Source: Pseudomonas putida (lineage in GTDB: Bacteria; Pseudomonadota; Gammaproteobacteria; Pseudomonadales; Pseudomonadaceae). Taken from it: a stretch of DNA of 64,000 nucleotides. The notes under the pieces were generated by a model that saw nothing but the letters and a program-made list of their open reading frames with translations, ran no database searches and was not told where the DNA came from. Of the stretch, positions 35,095 to 44,600 are shown piece after piece. A program made the translations under genes and the position numbers. Numbering within the stretch: the first letter of the stretch is position 1; each line of letters starts with the position of its first letter. The stretch lies in contig NZ_JANHLE010000008.1 in assembly GCF_028682475.1 (NCBI RefSeq), forward strand, positions 124,001-188,000, written 5' to 3'.

Positions 35095-37491
35095 TCACAA
35101 TGGCGTTACCCATTGGGCCGGCGCCCCCGGCAACACGTCGAGCGGCATTCCGCCGCTCAAGGCATTCCAGTGCTCGACCAGTCCCTTCAACGCCAGCGCA
35201 TAGGCAGGCTCATTCCATTGCACATCCGCGCGCAAGAGGTTTTCCAGTGTCTCGCTATCTCTGGCCAAGGCCGCCCACTCCATAATCAAGGCCGCACCGT
35301 GCAAACGATGGGCGGCATGCAAGGCAGCCTTGCGATCAAACAAGGCCATGGCCTTTACCAGGCTACCGACATCACGGGCCATTTCCCGGTTGATTGCCGC
35401 CTGATCTAGCGTCGGGGCCATCAAGGCGGCACTGGGGGCTGCCAAGGTCACGTCACACCAGGCCTCGATGACCTCGCGCAACTTGCCCAAGCCGATGGGT
35501 TTGCTCAGGACCCCGTCCATGCCGGCAGCAAAACAGCGCTCCAGGTGCTGATCACCGGTCAATGCCGAAATAGCGATGATCGGGCAGTGCAAGCGACCCA
35601 ATTGCGCTTCCAGCTCACGTAACTCACGGACCAGGCTGTAGCCATCCTGATCGGGCAAGTCACAGTCCATCAGAATCAGGTCGTAGCAGCTTTCACGGAA
35701 CAAGGCACGGGCCTGGGCGGCGTCGGCCGCCACCACCGGACGACAGCCAAAGCCGCTGATTTGCGCGCGCAGCACCTCCTGGTTGGCCAAGGTATCCTCC
35801 ACCACCAGCACCTGCAGGCCGCAAAGCGCCGGTACCGGGGGCAACGTCTCAATGCACGTAGACGACAGAGGCTTCGGCGCGGGCGTCACCGGCAGGAGGA
35901 TGGTCACTGTAGTGCCCACCCCCTGCTCACTCCTGAGAGTCAACGAGCCGTTCATCAAGCCCACCAGCTGCTGACAGATTACTAAGCCCAAGCCAGTACC
36001 GCCTGATCGCTTGTACGAGTGACTGGCCTGGGCATAGGGCCGAAACAGTGAAGCCTGGACGGCGTCGGAAATGCCGATACCCGTGTCGCGCACCTCGATC
36101 TGCAACTGCGGCTCGGCAGCGCCTTCCACCCTCAGGCGCAAGTTGATGTCGACATATCCGGCATCGGTAAATTTGATTGCGTTGGAGAGGACGTTATGAA
36201 AGACCTGCGCCAGACGGGTACTGTCGAGCAACAGCAAGGGAAGTTGCGTCTCGATATGCGGGTTCAGCGCCAGCTGCTTTTCCCGGGCGCGCAGGCTTTG
36301 CAAGCCCACCACACCCTGTAACAGCGCCCCGACATCGGTGGGCTCGACAGCAAGGCGCAACTGGCCTGTCTCGAGCTTGGACACATCAAGCACGTTATCC
36401 AGCAATCGCAACAATGCATTGGCACCACTGTTGGCCAAATCCGCAAAGTGGCGCTGCTGATCATTGAGCCGGGTGTGCCCCAGCAGTTCCATGGCCGCCA
36501 GCACAGCATTCATGGGCGAGCGGATTTCATGGCTCATGGCCGCCAGGAACGAGGTTTTTTCCTGTTCGTTACGGACGGCCCGGCGTCGTTGCAAAAGACT
36601 GCGGTACACCAGTACACCGAGGGCGATCAACATCAACGCCCCCAACAGCAACAGATGCAGGTAGTGGCTGCTGATACTCAACAACGAAAGCTGGTCGACA
36701 TCGAGTTCCCGATACCACTGTTCGTAGAGGTCATGGCGTTGCTGCGGCGTGATCGAATTCAGCGCTTTGTCGAGGATTGAAAAAAGCACTGCCTGGTCAG
36801 CTCGCACCGCCATGCTCACATCCAGTTGCTGGCTGCCGACCACGCCCGAGGTTTCCAGAATGCCTTGGAACTGCCGGTAAAGATAAGGCATCAGGAAGGT
36901 TTCGCTTGCCACTACGGCATCCGCGCGGCCGTCCTTGACCAGGTTCAGCATTTCCAGGGCAGAATTGCTTTTGATCAGCCTGGTCTCGAGTTTCCTGTTC
37001 CTGAACATGAGTTCGTAGTGGTCGATATTGGGAATCACCACGGTTTTGCCCTGCAACTGCTCAAGGTCGAAGGCCTCGGGACCGTCGACACGCGTCACAA
37101 TGATCGGTGAGGTAGATTGGTAAGGCAGTGCTTTCAAGGTAGAGGGGAGCGGCGACCCTCTGAAACGCAAGTAAGAAGACAGCAGGTCAACCCGGCCTTC
37201 CAGCAACATATTCACGCGCACCGCTGCCGTGCTGCCGGGCACATAACTGAAAGACAAGCCGGTCTTACGACTCACTAGCTCAAGAAAATGCAGTGTGCGT
37301 CCGTGCAGCTGTGTACCGTCCATATACTCGAACGGAATCAGGTCCTCGACCACGCCTACACGCAGGTGTGGATGTGCCTTGATCCAGTCCTGCTCCTCAG
37401 CGGTCAGATCAATCGCTGCTGCCCAGGCGCCGGACGACCAGCAACCGACCAGCAGAAGAACCAGCGCCGCCCGGTTTAGCCACGCACTCAT
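35095..37491 (-). CDS. BvgS-like hybrid sensor kinase (module I, first in tandem)
   Basis: A 798-aa hybrid kinase with signal peptide 1-25, one periplasmic solute-binding domain (about 30-262), a membrane helix at about 276-298, phosphorylatable His321 (MSHEIRSPMNAV), an HATPase (N box HNVLSNAIKF), a receiver with Asp609 (LILMDCDLPDQDG) and an Hpt with His728 (AAHRLHGAAL). The start overlaps the regulator stop by four bases. It is closely related along its whole length to the following kinase, so the pair arose by duplication. The sensor domain suggests a small periplasmic ligand. Confidence 0.92.
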   Translation of the reverse strand: MSAWLNRAALVLLLVGCWSSGAWAAAIDLTAEEQDWIKAHPHLRVGVVEDLIPFEYMDGTQLHGRTLHFLELVSRKTGLSFSYVPGSTAAVRVNMLLEGRVDLLSSYLRFRGSPLPSTLKALPYQSTSPIIVTRVDGPEAFDLEQLQGKTVVIPNIDHYELMFRNRKLETRLIKSNSALEMLNLVKDGRADAVVASETFLMPYLYRQFQGILETSGVVGSQQLDVSMAVRADQAVLFSILDKALNSITPQQRHDLYEQWYRELDVDQLSLLSISSHYLHLLLLGALMLIALGVLVYRSLLQRRRAVRNEQEKTSFLAAMSHEIRSPMNAVLAAMELLGHTRLNDQQRHFADLANSGANALLRLLDNVLDVSKLETGQLRLAVEPTDVGALLQGVVGLQSLRAREKQLALNPHIETQLPLLLLDSTRLAQVFHNVLSNAIKFTDAGYVDINLRLRVEGAAEPQLQIEVRDTGIGISDAVQASLFRPYAQASHSYKRSGGTGLGLVICQQLVGLMNGSLTLRSEQGVGTTVTILLPVTPAPKPLSSTCIETLPPVPALCGLQVLVVEDTLANQEVLRAQISGFGCRPVVAADAAQARALFRESCYDLILMDCDLPDQDGYSLVRELRELEAQLGRLHCPIIAISALTGDQHLERCFAAGMDGVLSKPIGLGKLREVIEAWCDVTLAAPSAALMAPTLDQAAINREMARDVGSLVKAMALFDRKAALHAAHRLHGAALIMEWAALARDSETLENLLRADVQWNEPAYALALKGLVEHWNALSGGMPLDVLPGAPAQWVTPL

Positions 37492-38153
37492 GACGGACCG
37501 GTGAACTTTTTATTCAGCTTGAACAACTCATTGTTTGAGGTGACTCCAAGCTTGCGAAACGCCGAGGTTTTTTGTGTGCTGATGGTCTTGATGCTGCGGT
37601 TGAATTTTTCGGCAATGTCGCTCACGGTCATGCCCGCCAGATAGCAGCGAATAACCTCCTGCTCGCGACTGGTCAGCTCGGCCTGTACCAGCGGGTCCGG
37701 TGCTTCGTTTTGATCCTGGACTGTATTGGTTACAGCCTCAGCCAGCCGGTAGGTCATATCGTCATTCAGGTACACCGCACCGCCTGCAACCCTGCGCACC
37801 GCCTTGACCAGTTGCCTCATCTCTTCGCCTTTGCCGACAAAGCCCCGGGCGCCCACGCGCATGGCCAGGCCGACGGTAGCCGGGTCATGATGGCTGGAGA
37901 GGATGAGAATCTGACAATCGGGAAACTTGATCCGCAACGCACGGATAAGCGATACCCCGTCCAATTCGTCGGGGTTCAGTGAAAAGTCCAGCAGCAACAA
38001 GTCAGCCGGTGCCTTCGCCAAACCGGCGATCAGATCCCGGCTTCGTTCATAGATACCGACAACTTCAAAGTCTGTTTCGGCGGCCAGAGTGTTGGCTAGC
38101 CCATGGCGCACAACGGCATGGTCATCGAGTAACGCAATGCGTATCCGTTTCAT
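37488..38153 (-). CDS. NarL/LuxR-type response regulator (module I, RR1)
   Basis: A 221-aa regulator: a receiver domain with acidic pair DDH at 10-12 and phospho-Asp56 (LLLLDFSLNPDELDG), and a LuxR-type helix-turn-helix (LTSREQEVIRCYLAGMTVSDIAEKFNRSIKTISTQKTSAFRKLG). The ATG at 38153 is chosen over an unlikely 32-residue extension. It overlaps the first kinase (ATGA), so the two are co-translated. It is similar in length and sequence to the next regulator. The C-terminal region resembles the RcsB/BvgA branch. Confidence 0.92.
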   Translation of the reverse strand: MKRIRIALLDDHAVVRHGLANTLAAETDFEVVGIYERSRDLIAGLAKAPADLLLLDFSLNPDELDGVSLIRALRIKFPDCQILILSSHHDPATVGLAMRVGARGFVGKGEEMRQLVKAVRRVAGGAVYLNDDMTYRLAEAVTNTVQDQNEAPDPLVQAELTSREQEVIRCYLAGMTVSDIAEKFNRSIKTISTQKTSAFRKLGVTSNNELFKLNKKFTGPS

Positions 38154-38318
38154 GGTGAACGAATCCAGTCGAACCCGTGCGGGTGACACTGTTGAAATAA
38201 GCGGCCGCTGATCAATCCAGCGCCCTGATACGCACCTCAGTATACTCAACAGCGGGCAGTTTTCACGTCATGTTTTGCGCGCCTCCCCTGCTATCCGCAC
38301 GGCCGCCCCAGCAGTGGT

Positions 38319-38984
38319 TCAACGCCCTTCGATAATATGTTTGATCTTGAACAGTTCGTTGTTGGAGACCACGCCCAACTTGCGAAACGCCGCAGCCTTT
38401 TGCGAACTGATGGTCTTGATGCTGCGATTGAACTTCTCGGCAATGTCGGTAATGGTCATGCCTGCCAGATAACAGCGAATGACCTCCTGCTCACGGTTGG
38501 AAAGGCTGACATACCGTATGGCATCAGCGCGATTTTTTTCGTCGCCGTCGTAATTGACCGCGGTGGCCTCTGCAACCCGATAGGCCATGTCCGGGCTCAA
38601 ATACACCGCGCCCGAAGCAACCACCCTGATAGCCTTGACCAACTGGCTCATGTCTTCACCTTTACCGAGAAATCCGCGGGCGCCGACGCGCAAGGCGAGA
38701 ATGACGGTCGCTGAATCATGGTGCGTGGAAAACACCAGGATACGGCACTCCGGATATTTCACCCGCAACGCACGGATCAGCAAAACACCGTCCAGTTCAT
38801 CTGGTCCGAGGACAAAATCCAGCAGCAGGACATCGGCCGGAGCTGTTGCCAGGCCGCTCATCAAATCGCGGCTACGGGCGTACACACCGACCAGTTCAAA
38901 TTCCGACTCCTGCGCTAATCGATTGACCAATCCATGCCGCACGATTGCATGATCATCCAGTAAAGCAACTTTTAAGCGTTTCAT
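38319..38984 (-). CDS. NarL/LuxR-type response regulator (module I, RR2)
   Basis: A 221-aa paralogue of RR1, with phospho-Asp56 (LLLDFVLGPDELDG) and the same helix-turn-helix (LSNREQEVIRCYLAGMTITDIAEKFNRSIKTISSQKAAAFRKLG). It is separated from RR1 by 165 bp without a clear terminator. A module I box lies 137 bp upstream. The recognition helix (NRSIKTIS) is the same as in RR1, so the two probably bind the same site and may form heterodimers. Confidence 0.92.
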   Translation of the reverse strand: MKRLKVALLDDHAIVRHGLVNRLAQESEFELVGVYARSRDLMSGLATAPADVLLLDFVLGPDELDGVLLIRALRVKYPECRILVFSTHHDSATVILALRVGARGFLGKGEDMSQLVKAIRVVASGAVYLSPDMAYRVAEATAVNYDGDEKNRADAIRYVSLSNREQEVIRCYLAGMTITDIAEKFNRSIKTISSQKAAAFRKLGVVSNNELFKIKHIIEGR

Positions 38985-39120
38985 AGATCACAGGACACTC
39001 TGTATAACGAGCAAAAATACATCCAGGTATTACTGCAAATCGCCTACAGCCAGCAGCATTAGTGCAAACAAGGTATTAGCGCGATTATCATGTAATCTAG
39101 AGAAGTACTGTCCTGCTGAG

Positions 39121-39139
39121 TATCGGAAAACTCCTAAAA
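39121..39139 (-). promoter_or_regulatory. Module I box upstream of RR2
   Basis: On the minus strand TTTTAGGAGTTTTCCGATA matches the fimbrial operon I box at 15 of 19 positions, in the same orientation relative to transcription. Autoregulation is inferred. Confidence 0.5.
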
Positions 39140-39226
39140 GTTAACATTGGGAAACACCAAAATAAATCTCAGGTGCGCACAAGCGGCGCAACTATGCACT
39201 GAGACTAGCTGAAGAAACAATTAACA

Positions 39227-40561
39227 TTACCGAAGCTTTTCCTGCTCTACCATGAAGGTCATAAAATCATCGAACTCCATCGGTCGGGCCAAGGCATAGC
39301 CCTGCCCTATGCGACACCCCAGGCGGTACAACAACGGGATGGTATGTTCATCTTCGATACCCTCGGCCACCATGTTCAGATTGAGTAAACCTGCCCAGTT
39401 GACGATGCCGGCAATGACCTTGCGGGAGGACGCGTGCAGTTCAACACCGCGAACGAAAGCGCCGTCGATTTTCATCTCGTCGAACGACTGATTCGCCAAC
39501 AGCTTCAACGTCGCCGCACCCGAGCCAAAATCATCCAGGGACACCTGGAAGCCCTTGGCGCGAATGGCTGTCAATGAGGCCGAAAGCTGCAGCTCGTCGG
39601 GTTCCGGTACATCCTCGGTCAGCTCGATTTTCAGTAATCGGCTCGGCAAGTCTGCCTGGTACATGCGCGCTGCCAAGCGATCCGCGAAGTTCGCGGTGCA
39701 AATGGTCTTGGCCGATGCGTTGACTGCAATCGGGATGCGGATGTTCTTGCGCTTCAACGCCGACAACGCCTTGAGGGTCCACATTTCCACCAGACTGAAC
39801 AACAACAGGTCCAGTTCAAGCCGGTTAACCAGGGGGATCAACACCGAAGGCGGTATCTCGCCGAAGCGCGGGTGCCGCCAGCGCACCAACGCTTCAGCAC
39901 CGACGACACGTCGGCTGAGCAATTCAAACTGTGGCTGGAAGACAAAGCGCAGGCCTGTTCCGGTGGTCAAGGCATTGATCACTTCGTCTTCGGCCAGGCT
40001 ATCGAAGATGACTGTAGCCATTGGCTGGTCACGTTGCGCACGTGTCAGCAGCAATGCACGCAAGGCGTCGCCGAGATCCATCGTGCCGCCCTCACGCACG
40101 ATCTCTACGCTGATGCCTGCCGCACGTGCCAGCCGTGCATGCGACTCCAGCGCACTGATGGCGACCCCGCCCAGGCGCTTGACCCAATGCGCACTGGTGA
40201 CCTTCTCGCTCATCAGCGAGGCATGATCGTCGATCACTTGCGGCGGAGGAATAAGAGTGGTTTCTCCGGTCCAGAAGATGCTCGGGAACTGGCTCAAGGT
40301 GCCAGCCTCATACAAGCTTCTGAGCAGGCTCGGCAACATCAGCCCATCACCACATTCGGGACGAATTTCACACACGATGACGTCCGCGCTACTTTCGTGC
40401 AACCACGCCGCCACCGCACTCAAGGCGTCGAGATTGGTCACAGGCGTGATGCCCATGCAGTCCAGGGCTGAGGCGAGCCGGGAGGCTGACGTGGCGTCAG
40501 ACGCCAGGGTAATCACACGCAACACGCTGAACTCGTTGGGCACAGCGGCATTCAAGGTCAT
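39227..40561 (-). CDS. Pseudo-receiver-EAL c-di-GMP phosphodiesterase
   Basis: A 444-aa protein. The C-terminal EAL domain (about 190-440) keeps the catalytic set: EAL in GAEALVRW, Asn in VNAS, Glu in ELTE, DDFG, Lys in MKIDG, Glu in AEGIED and GQGYALARP. It should therefore hydrolyse c-di-GMP. The N-terminal 120 residues look like a receiver, but the acceptor Asp is replaced by Glu65 (VIVCEIRPEC) and the acidic pair is incomplete. It resembles PvrR/RocR-type proteins of cup fimbriae systems. A module I box lies about 60 bp upstream. Confidence 0.9.
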   Translation of the reverse strand: MTLNAAVPNEFSVLRVITLASDATSASRLASALDCMGITPVTNLDALSAVAAWLHESSADVIVCEIRPECGDGLMLPSLLRSLYEAGTLSQFPSIFWTGETTLIPPPQVIDDHASLMSEKVTSAHWVKRLGGVAISALESHARLARAAGISVEIVREGGTMDLGDALRALLLTRAQRDQPMATVIFDSLAEDEVINALTTGTGLRFVFQPQFELLSRRVVGAEALVRWRHPRFGEIPPSVLIPLVNRLELDLLLFSLVEMWTLKALSALKRKNIRIPIAVNASAKTICTANFADRLAARMYQADLPSRLLKIELTEDVPEPDELQLSASLTAIRAKGFQVSLDDFGSGAATLKLLANQSFDEMKIDGAFVRGVELHASSRKVIAGIVNWAGLLNLNMVAEGIEDEHTIPLLYRLGCRIGQGYALARPMEFDDFMTFMVEQEKLR

Positions 40562-40620
40562 GGCAAGAAGGTTCCAGGGTTTGTTCTGGAAAAAATCTTA
40601 TCAGCCACACATTTGAAACA

Positions 40621-40639
40621 AATAGGAATGGGACTAAAA
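40621..40639 (-). promoter_or_regulatory. Module I box upstream of the EAL gene
   Basis: On the minus strand TTTTAGTCCCATTCCTATT matches the operon I box at 14 of 19 positions, again in the direction of transcription. This is the weakest of the four copies. Confidence 0.4.
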
Positions 40640-40720
40640 GTAACTGTTGGGCTATCCGAGACTGCAACGGCGCGCCCCTAAGCCATGCTGTGACAACCTC
40701 CCCCCACACGAGCGTCCGCC

Positions 40721-41620
40721 ATGAGCGAATTCATTTACTGCCATCCCCACCACCACAACCGCGCAGCCGACTACCGCCACTTGCGCGTCACGCCAAGCAC
40801 CGGCGCTCTGGGTGCCGACGTCGAGGGTCTCGACCTTAATCGCCTCAATACTGCAGGCTTCGCCGAGCTGCGCCAGGCACTGCTTGCGCACAAGGTCCTG
40901 TTCATCCGCGACCAGCACCTCAGTATCGCGGACCTGGAACGGGTTACCCTGCAGTTCGGCGAATTCGGCCACGAGCCCTACGTGACCACGATGGCCGATC
41001 ACCCGCATGTGGTGCATGTAGTCAAGGAAGCCGACGAGAAGGCGCCCTTCGTGTTCGGCGGCGCCTGGCACAGCGACTGGACCTTCCAGGAGCGCCCGCC
41101 GGCCTTCACCCTGCTCTACGGCCACGACATCCCGCCTTACGGTGGCGACACCTGCTACGCCAATCTGGCGCTGGCCTATGAATGGTTGTCGCCGGGCATG
41201 CAGGCGCTGCTGGACAACCTTGATGCAATCCACAGCCCCGAGCGGGCCTACGGGGTCGGCGCCAACCACAACGCCCTGCTGGAAAACATGGCGATCCGCT
41301 TTGGCAGCGATACCTCACAAGACATGCGCAGCCACCCATTGGTGACCCGCCATCCGGAAACCGGCGAGAAGGTGCTGTTCATCAACCCAGCCTACACCAC
41401 AGGTATCCAGGGCTTGCGTACGGAGGAAGCCAAGCCGCTGCTCGACTACCTGTTCAACCTGGCCGGCGCGCCAGCCTTCACCTGCCGCATGCGCTGGCGC
41501 CAGGGAACCCTGGCGATCTGGGACAACCGCAGCACCTGGCACCTGCCGATCTCCGACTACCACGGCATGCGCCGCGAGATGTTCCGTACCACGGTTGTCG
41601 GACAGGCGCCCAGCCGCTGA
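40721..41620 (+). CDS. TauD/TfdA-family 2-oxoglutarate dioxygenase
   Basis: A 299-aa Fe(II)/2-oxoglutarate dioxygenase with iron ligands His117 and Asp119 (GAWHSDWTF) and His274 (RSTWHLPISDY). The N-terminus is His-rich (CHPHHHNR). It is a lone rightward gene between the two signalling modules and does not share their strand. It differs from the dioxygenase at 11911-12759 in sequence, so it is not a recent copy. The substrate, and any link to fimbriae, are unknown. Confidence 0.88.
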   Translation: MSEFIYCHPHHHNRAADYRHLRVTPSTGALGADVEGLDLNRLNTAGFAELRQALLAHKVLFIRDQHLSIADLERVTLQFGEFGHEPYVTTMADHPHVVHVVKEADEKAPFVFGGAWHSDWTFQERPPAFTLLYGHDIPPYGGDTCYANLALAYEWLSPGMQALLDNLDAIHSPERAYGVGANHNALLENMAIRFGSDTSQDMRSHPLVTRHPETGEKVLFINPAYTTGIQGLRTEEAKPLLDYLFNLAGAPAFTCRMRWRQGTLAIWDNRSTWHLPISDYHGMRREMFRTTVVGQAPSR

Positions 41621-41642
41621 TACCTCCCACCGGGTGGCGCTG

Positions 41643-44600
41643 TCAGAGGTTGTGCAATGCGTCTTCCAGCGCGTCGATGGCTGCTTCGACCTGGGCGACA
41701 GCCTGCTCGAGTTGCGCAAACGAGACCTGAGGGTCCAGGCAAGCGATCTCCAGTTGCCGGCAACGCTCAACCAGCTGCTCCCCCTTGACCACCTTCGCCG
41801 CACCTTTGATTCGGTGGGCCAGCTGGCCGAGCTTGTCGGTGTCGCCTGCTTGCAGCAAGGCCTTCAGTGCCTGGCAGTCCTTGCGATTGTTATTGATCAG
41901 CTCGCCGAGGATCTGGCGAAACTTCACCGGCTCACTGCTGATCAACAACTCCAGCGGGCCGAGGTCGACCAGGCGCAGCGCCTCAGGGGCCTGAATCAGC
42001 GGTTCTGAGGGGATAGGGACAAACTCGCCGTCCAGCTCAGTACCCGGCTCAAGCGCCAGCAAACGGGCGTCCAGCTCATCCAGCCCCAGTGGTTTGATCA
42101 GGCAATCGATCATGCCGGCCTGGATACACAGCTCGATCTCTTCCGGTTGCGCGTCGGCGGTCAGGCCGATGATCACTGTCGCTTCCAGCCCCTGTTCCTG
42201 TTCGGTCTTGCGGATCGCCCGGGTGAGGTCGACACCATTCATCACTGGCATATGGCAGTCGGTAATGATGATATCGAAGGGTTGCTCGCTCCAGCGCTGG
42301 AACGCCACCTGACCATTTTCCGCTTCACAGACTTCATGGCCGAGGTAACTCAGTTGCTCATGCAACACCTGACGATTGATCCGGTGATCATCCACCACCA
42401 GCACTTGCAGTTGGTATCTAGGCCTGGCCTGGATCAACGCAGGCACCGGCCGCACATCCATGTGCTCAAGCACTTGCAGGCGCATCTCGACATCAATCCG
42501 GGTGCCACGCCCCAAGGTACTGGTCAGCGTCACCCTGCCCCCCATCATTTCGCACAGCGAGCGGCAGATCACCAGACCCAGGCCTGTGCCTTCGGTCTGC
42601 TGGACATTGCGCTGGGCCTGGACGAAGGGCCGGAACAAACGTTGCTGGTCGCTCGGGCTGATGCCGACGCCGGTGTCTTCGACACTGAGGCTGACATGGA
42701 GCAGGCTGGTATCGACCAGCACCCCGCAGATGCTGATCTTGATCGCGCCTTCTTCGGTGAACTTGATGGCATTGCTGACCAGATTGGAGAGGATCTGCTT
42801 GAAACGCAGGGCATCGACCAGCACATCGCAATTGATGCTCGAGTCGATATCGAGGATCAGGTTCAGGCGTTTCTGCCGGGCCAGCCCTTCAAACACCCTG
42901 GCCACCGACTCGACCAGTTCGCGCAGGTTGGCACGTTTGGGCGACAGGCTCAGGCGACCGGACTCGATACGGGCGATGTCGAGGATATCGCCGATCAGTT
43001 CCAGCAGGCTTTTTGCCGAGGTATGGGCGATTTCAATGCTGGCGCGATCGATGGGTTTGCTGTCGGCACGCTTGAGTGCGAGCTCAAGGATGCCGATGAC
43101 CGCATTCATGGGCGTGCGAATTTCATGGCTCATGGTCGCCAGGAAACTGGTCTTGGCGCGGCTGGCGTCGTCGGCCAGGTTTTTCGCTTCCTGTAGCTGC
43201 TCGACCAACTGCCGGTGTTCGGTGATATCCAGCCAGCCGCAGATGACGCCCTTGGTAACGCCTTGCGAATCCTGGAACGGCTGCACCCAGTGGTTGATCC
43301 ACACTTCCCGGCCTTGCAACTGAATGGCATGCACCGACTCGATGGTCTGGCCGTCGCGCATGGCCTGCAGGTAGTTGCGATGAAAGTCCGGCAGGCTCTC
43401 GAAGTTTTCCTTGGGCAACTGGCGCACCGTTTTGTTCAGCACCTGCTCGGCGCTCAGGCCGACGCTTTTCAGGTAGCTGCGGTTGCACGACAGCATGCGC
43501 CCCTTGAGATCACGTACATACAGCGGTGGCGGCATGCTGTCGGTGAGTGTTTCGACAAACTGCAGTTGATCGTTGAGCATGCGCTCAGCCTTGGCCCGGG
43601 CCTTGATCTGCCGACGCAGATAGACCACCCAGACCAGCGACAGCAACAGCAGCAACCCGGCACCCGCGACGATTTCAACGATCACCCGCTGGTAATCGAT
43701 CCAGGTCTGGCCGCTCATGCCCGGTGGCGAGCGCCAGCGGTTGGAGATCGCATTGAGCTCATCGGGTGCAATGCTCTGCAAGACCTTGTCGATGATCGAT
43801 TGCAGTTCAACATCGCTGCGGCGCATCGCAAAGTTCGTCGTGGACGGCCCGACATCGAGCACTCGGTTGATTACCAGTTGGTCGCGAAACAGGCGCTCAA
43901 TGTAATAACGCGCTGCTGGCAACGCCACCATGGCGGCATCGGCGTTGCCTTTATAAAGCATGTTCATCGTATCCAGCGTGGTGCCAGCTTCGATCACTTC
44001 TGCGTTGGGGTAGCGCTTGCGTAGCTGTTGAGCTGCCACGTGCCCGGACGGAATTGCCAGCCGCTTGTCGATCAGGCTCTCCAGCTTGCCTTGCTGCTGC
44101 ATGCCGCTGATCAGCACAAACGGGCTATCGATCAGGGGCCGGGAAAAGCGCAGGTACGCTTCACGCTCGGGGCTGGCGGTCATCAAGGCCAGATCAGCTG
44201 CGTTTTTATGCAGCGCTTCGATCATCTGCGGGTACCCGCCCCTGACCACAACTATCTCGAAATGCAGACCGGTACTAAGGGTTATCACTTCAAGCAGATC
44301 AGCGACCCCGCCGGAAAACACACCGTTCGAGTCGTAGTAGGCACCCGGCGCCATATCATCATTGATCACCAATCGTGCCACCGGGTTGCGCTGAATCCAG
44401 CGCAACTGCTCGACGGTCAGGTCCATGGGTGCTTCATTGGGAAGGAAGCTGTTGCCGACCCAGCGCTTGGCCAGATTGCGCAACTGATCGTCGCCGATCG
44501 CCTCGATGGCGACATTGATGAGCCGCTGCAAGCGCGTGTTGTCGGTGCGCAACGCATAACTGTAGCCGCCTACCGTCAGGTCACTGAAACGCTCAAAGCG

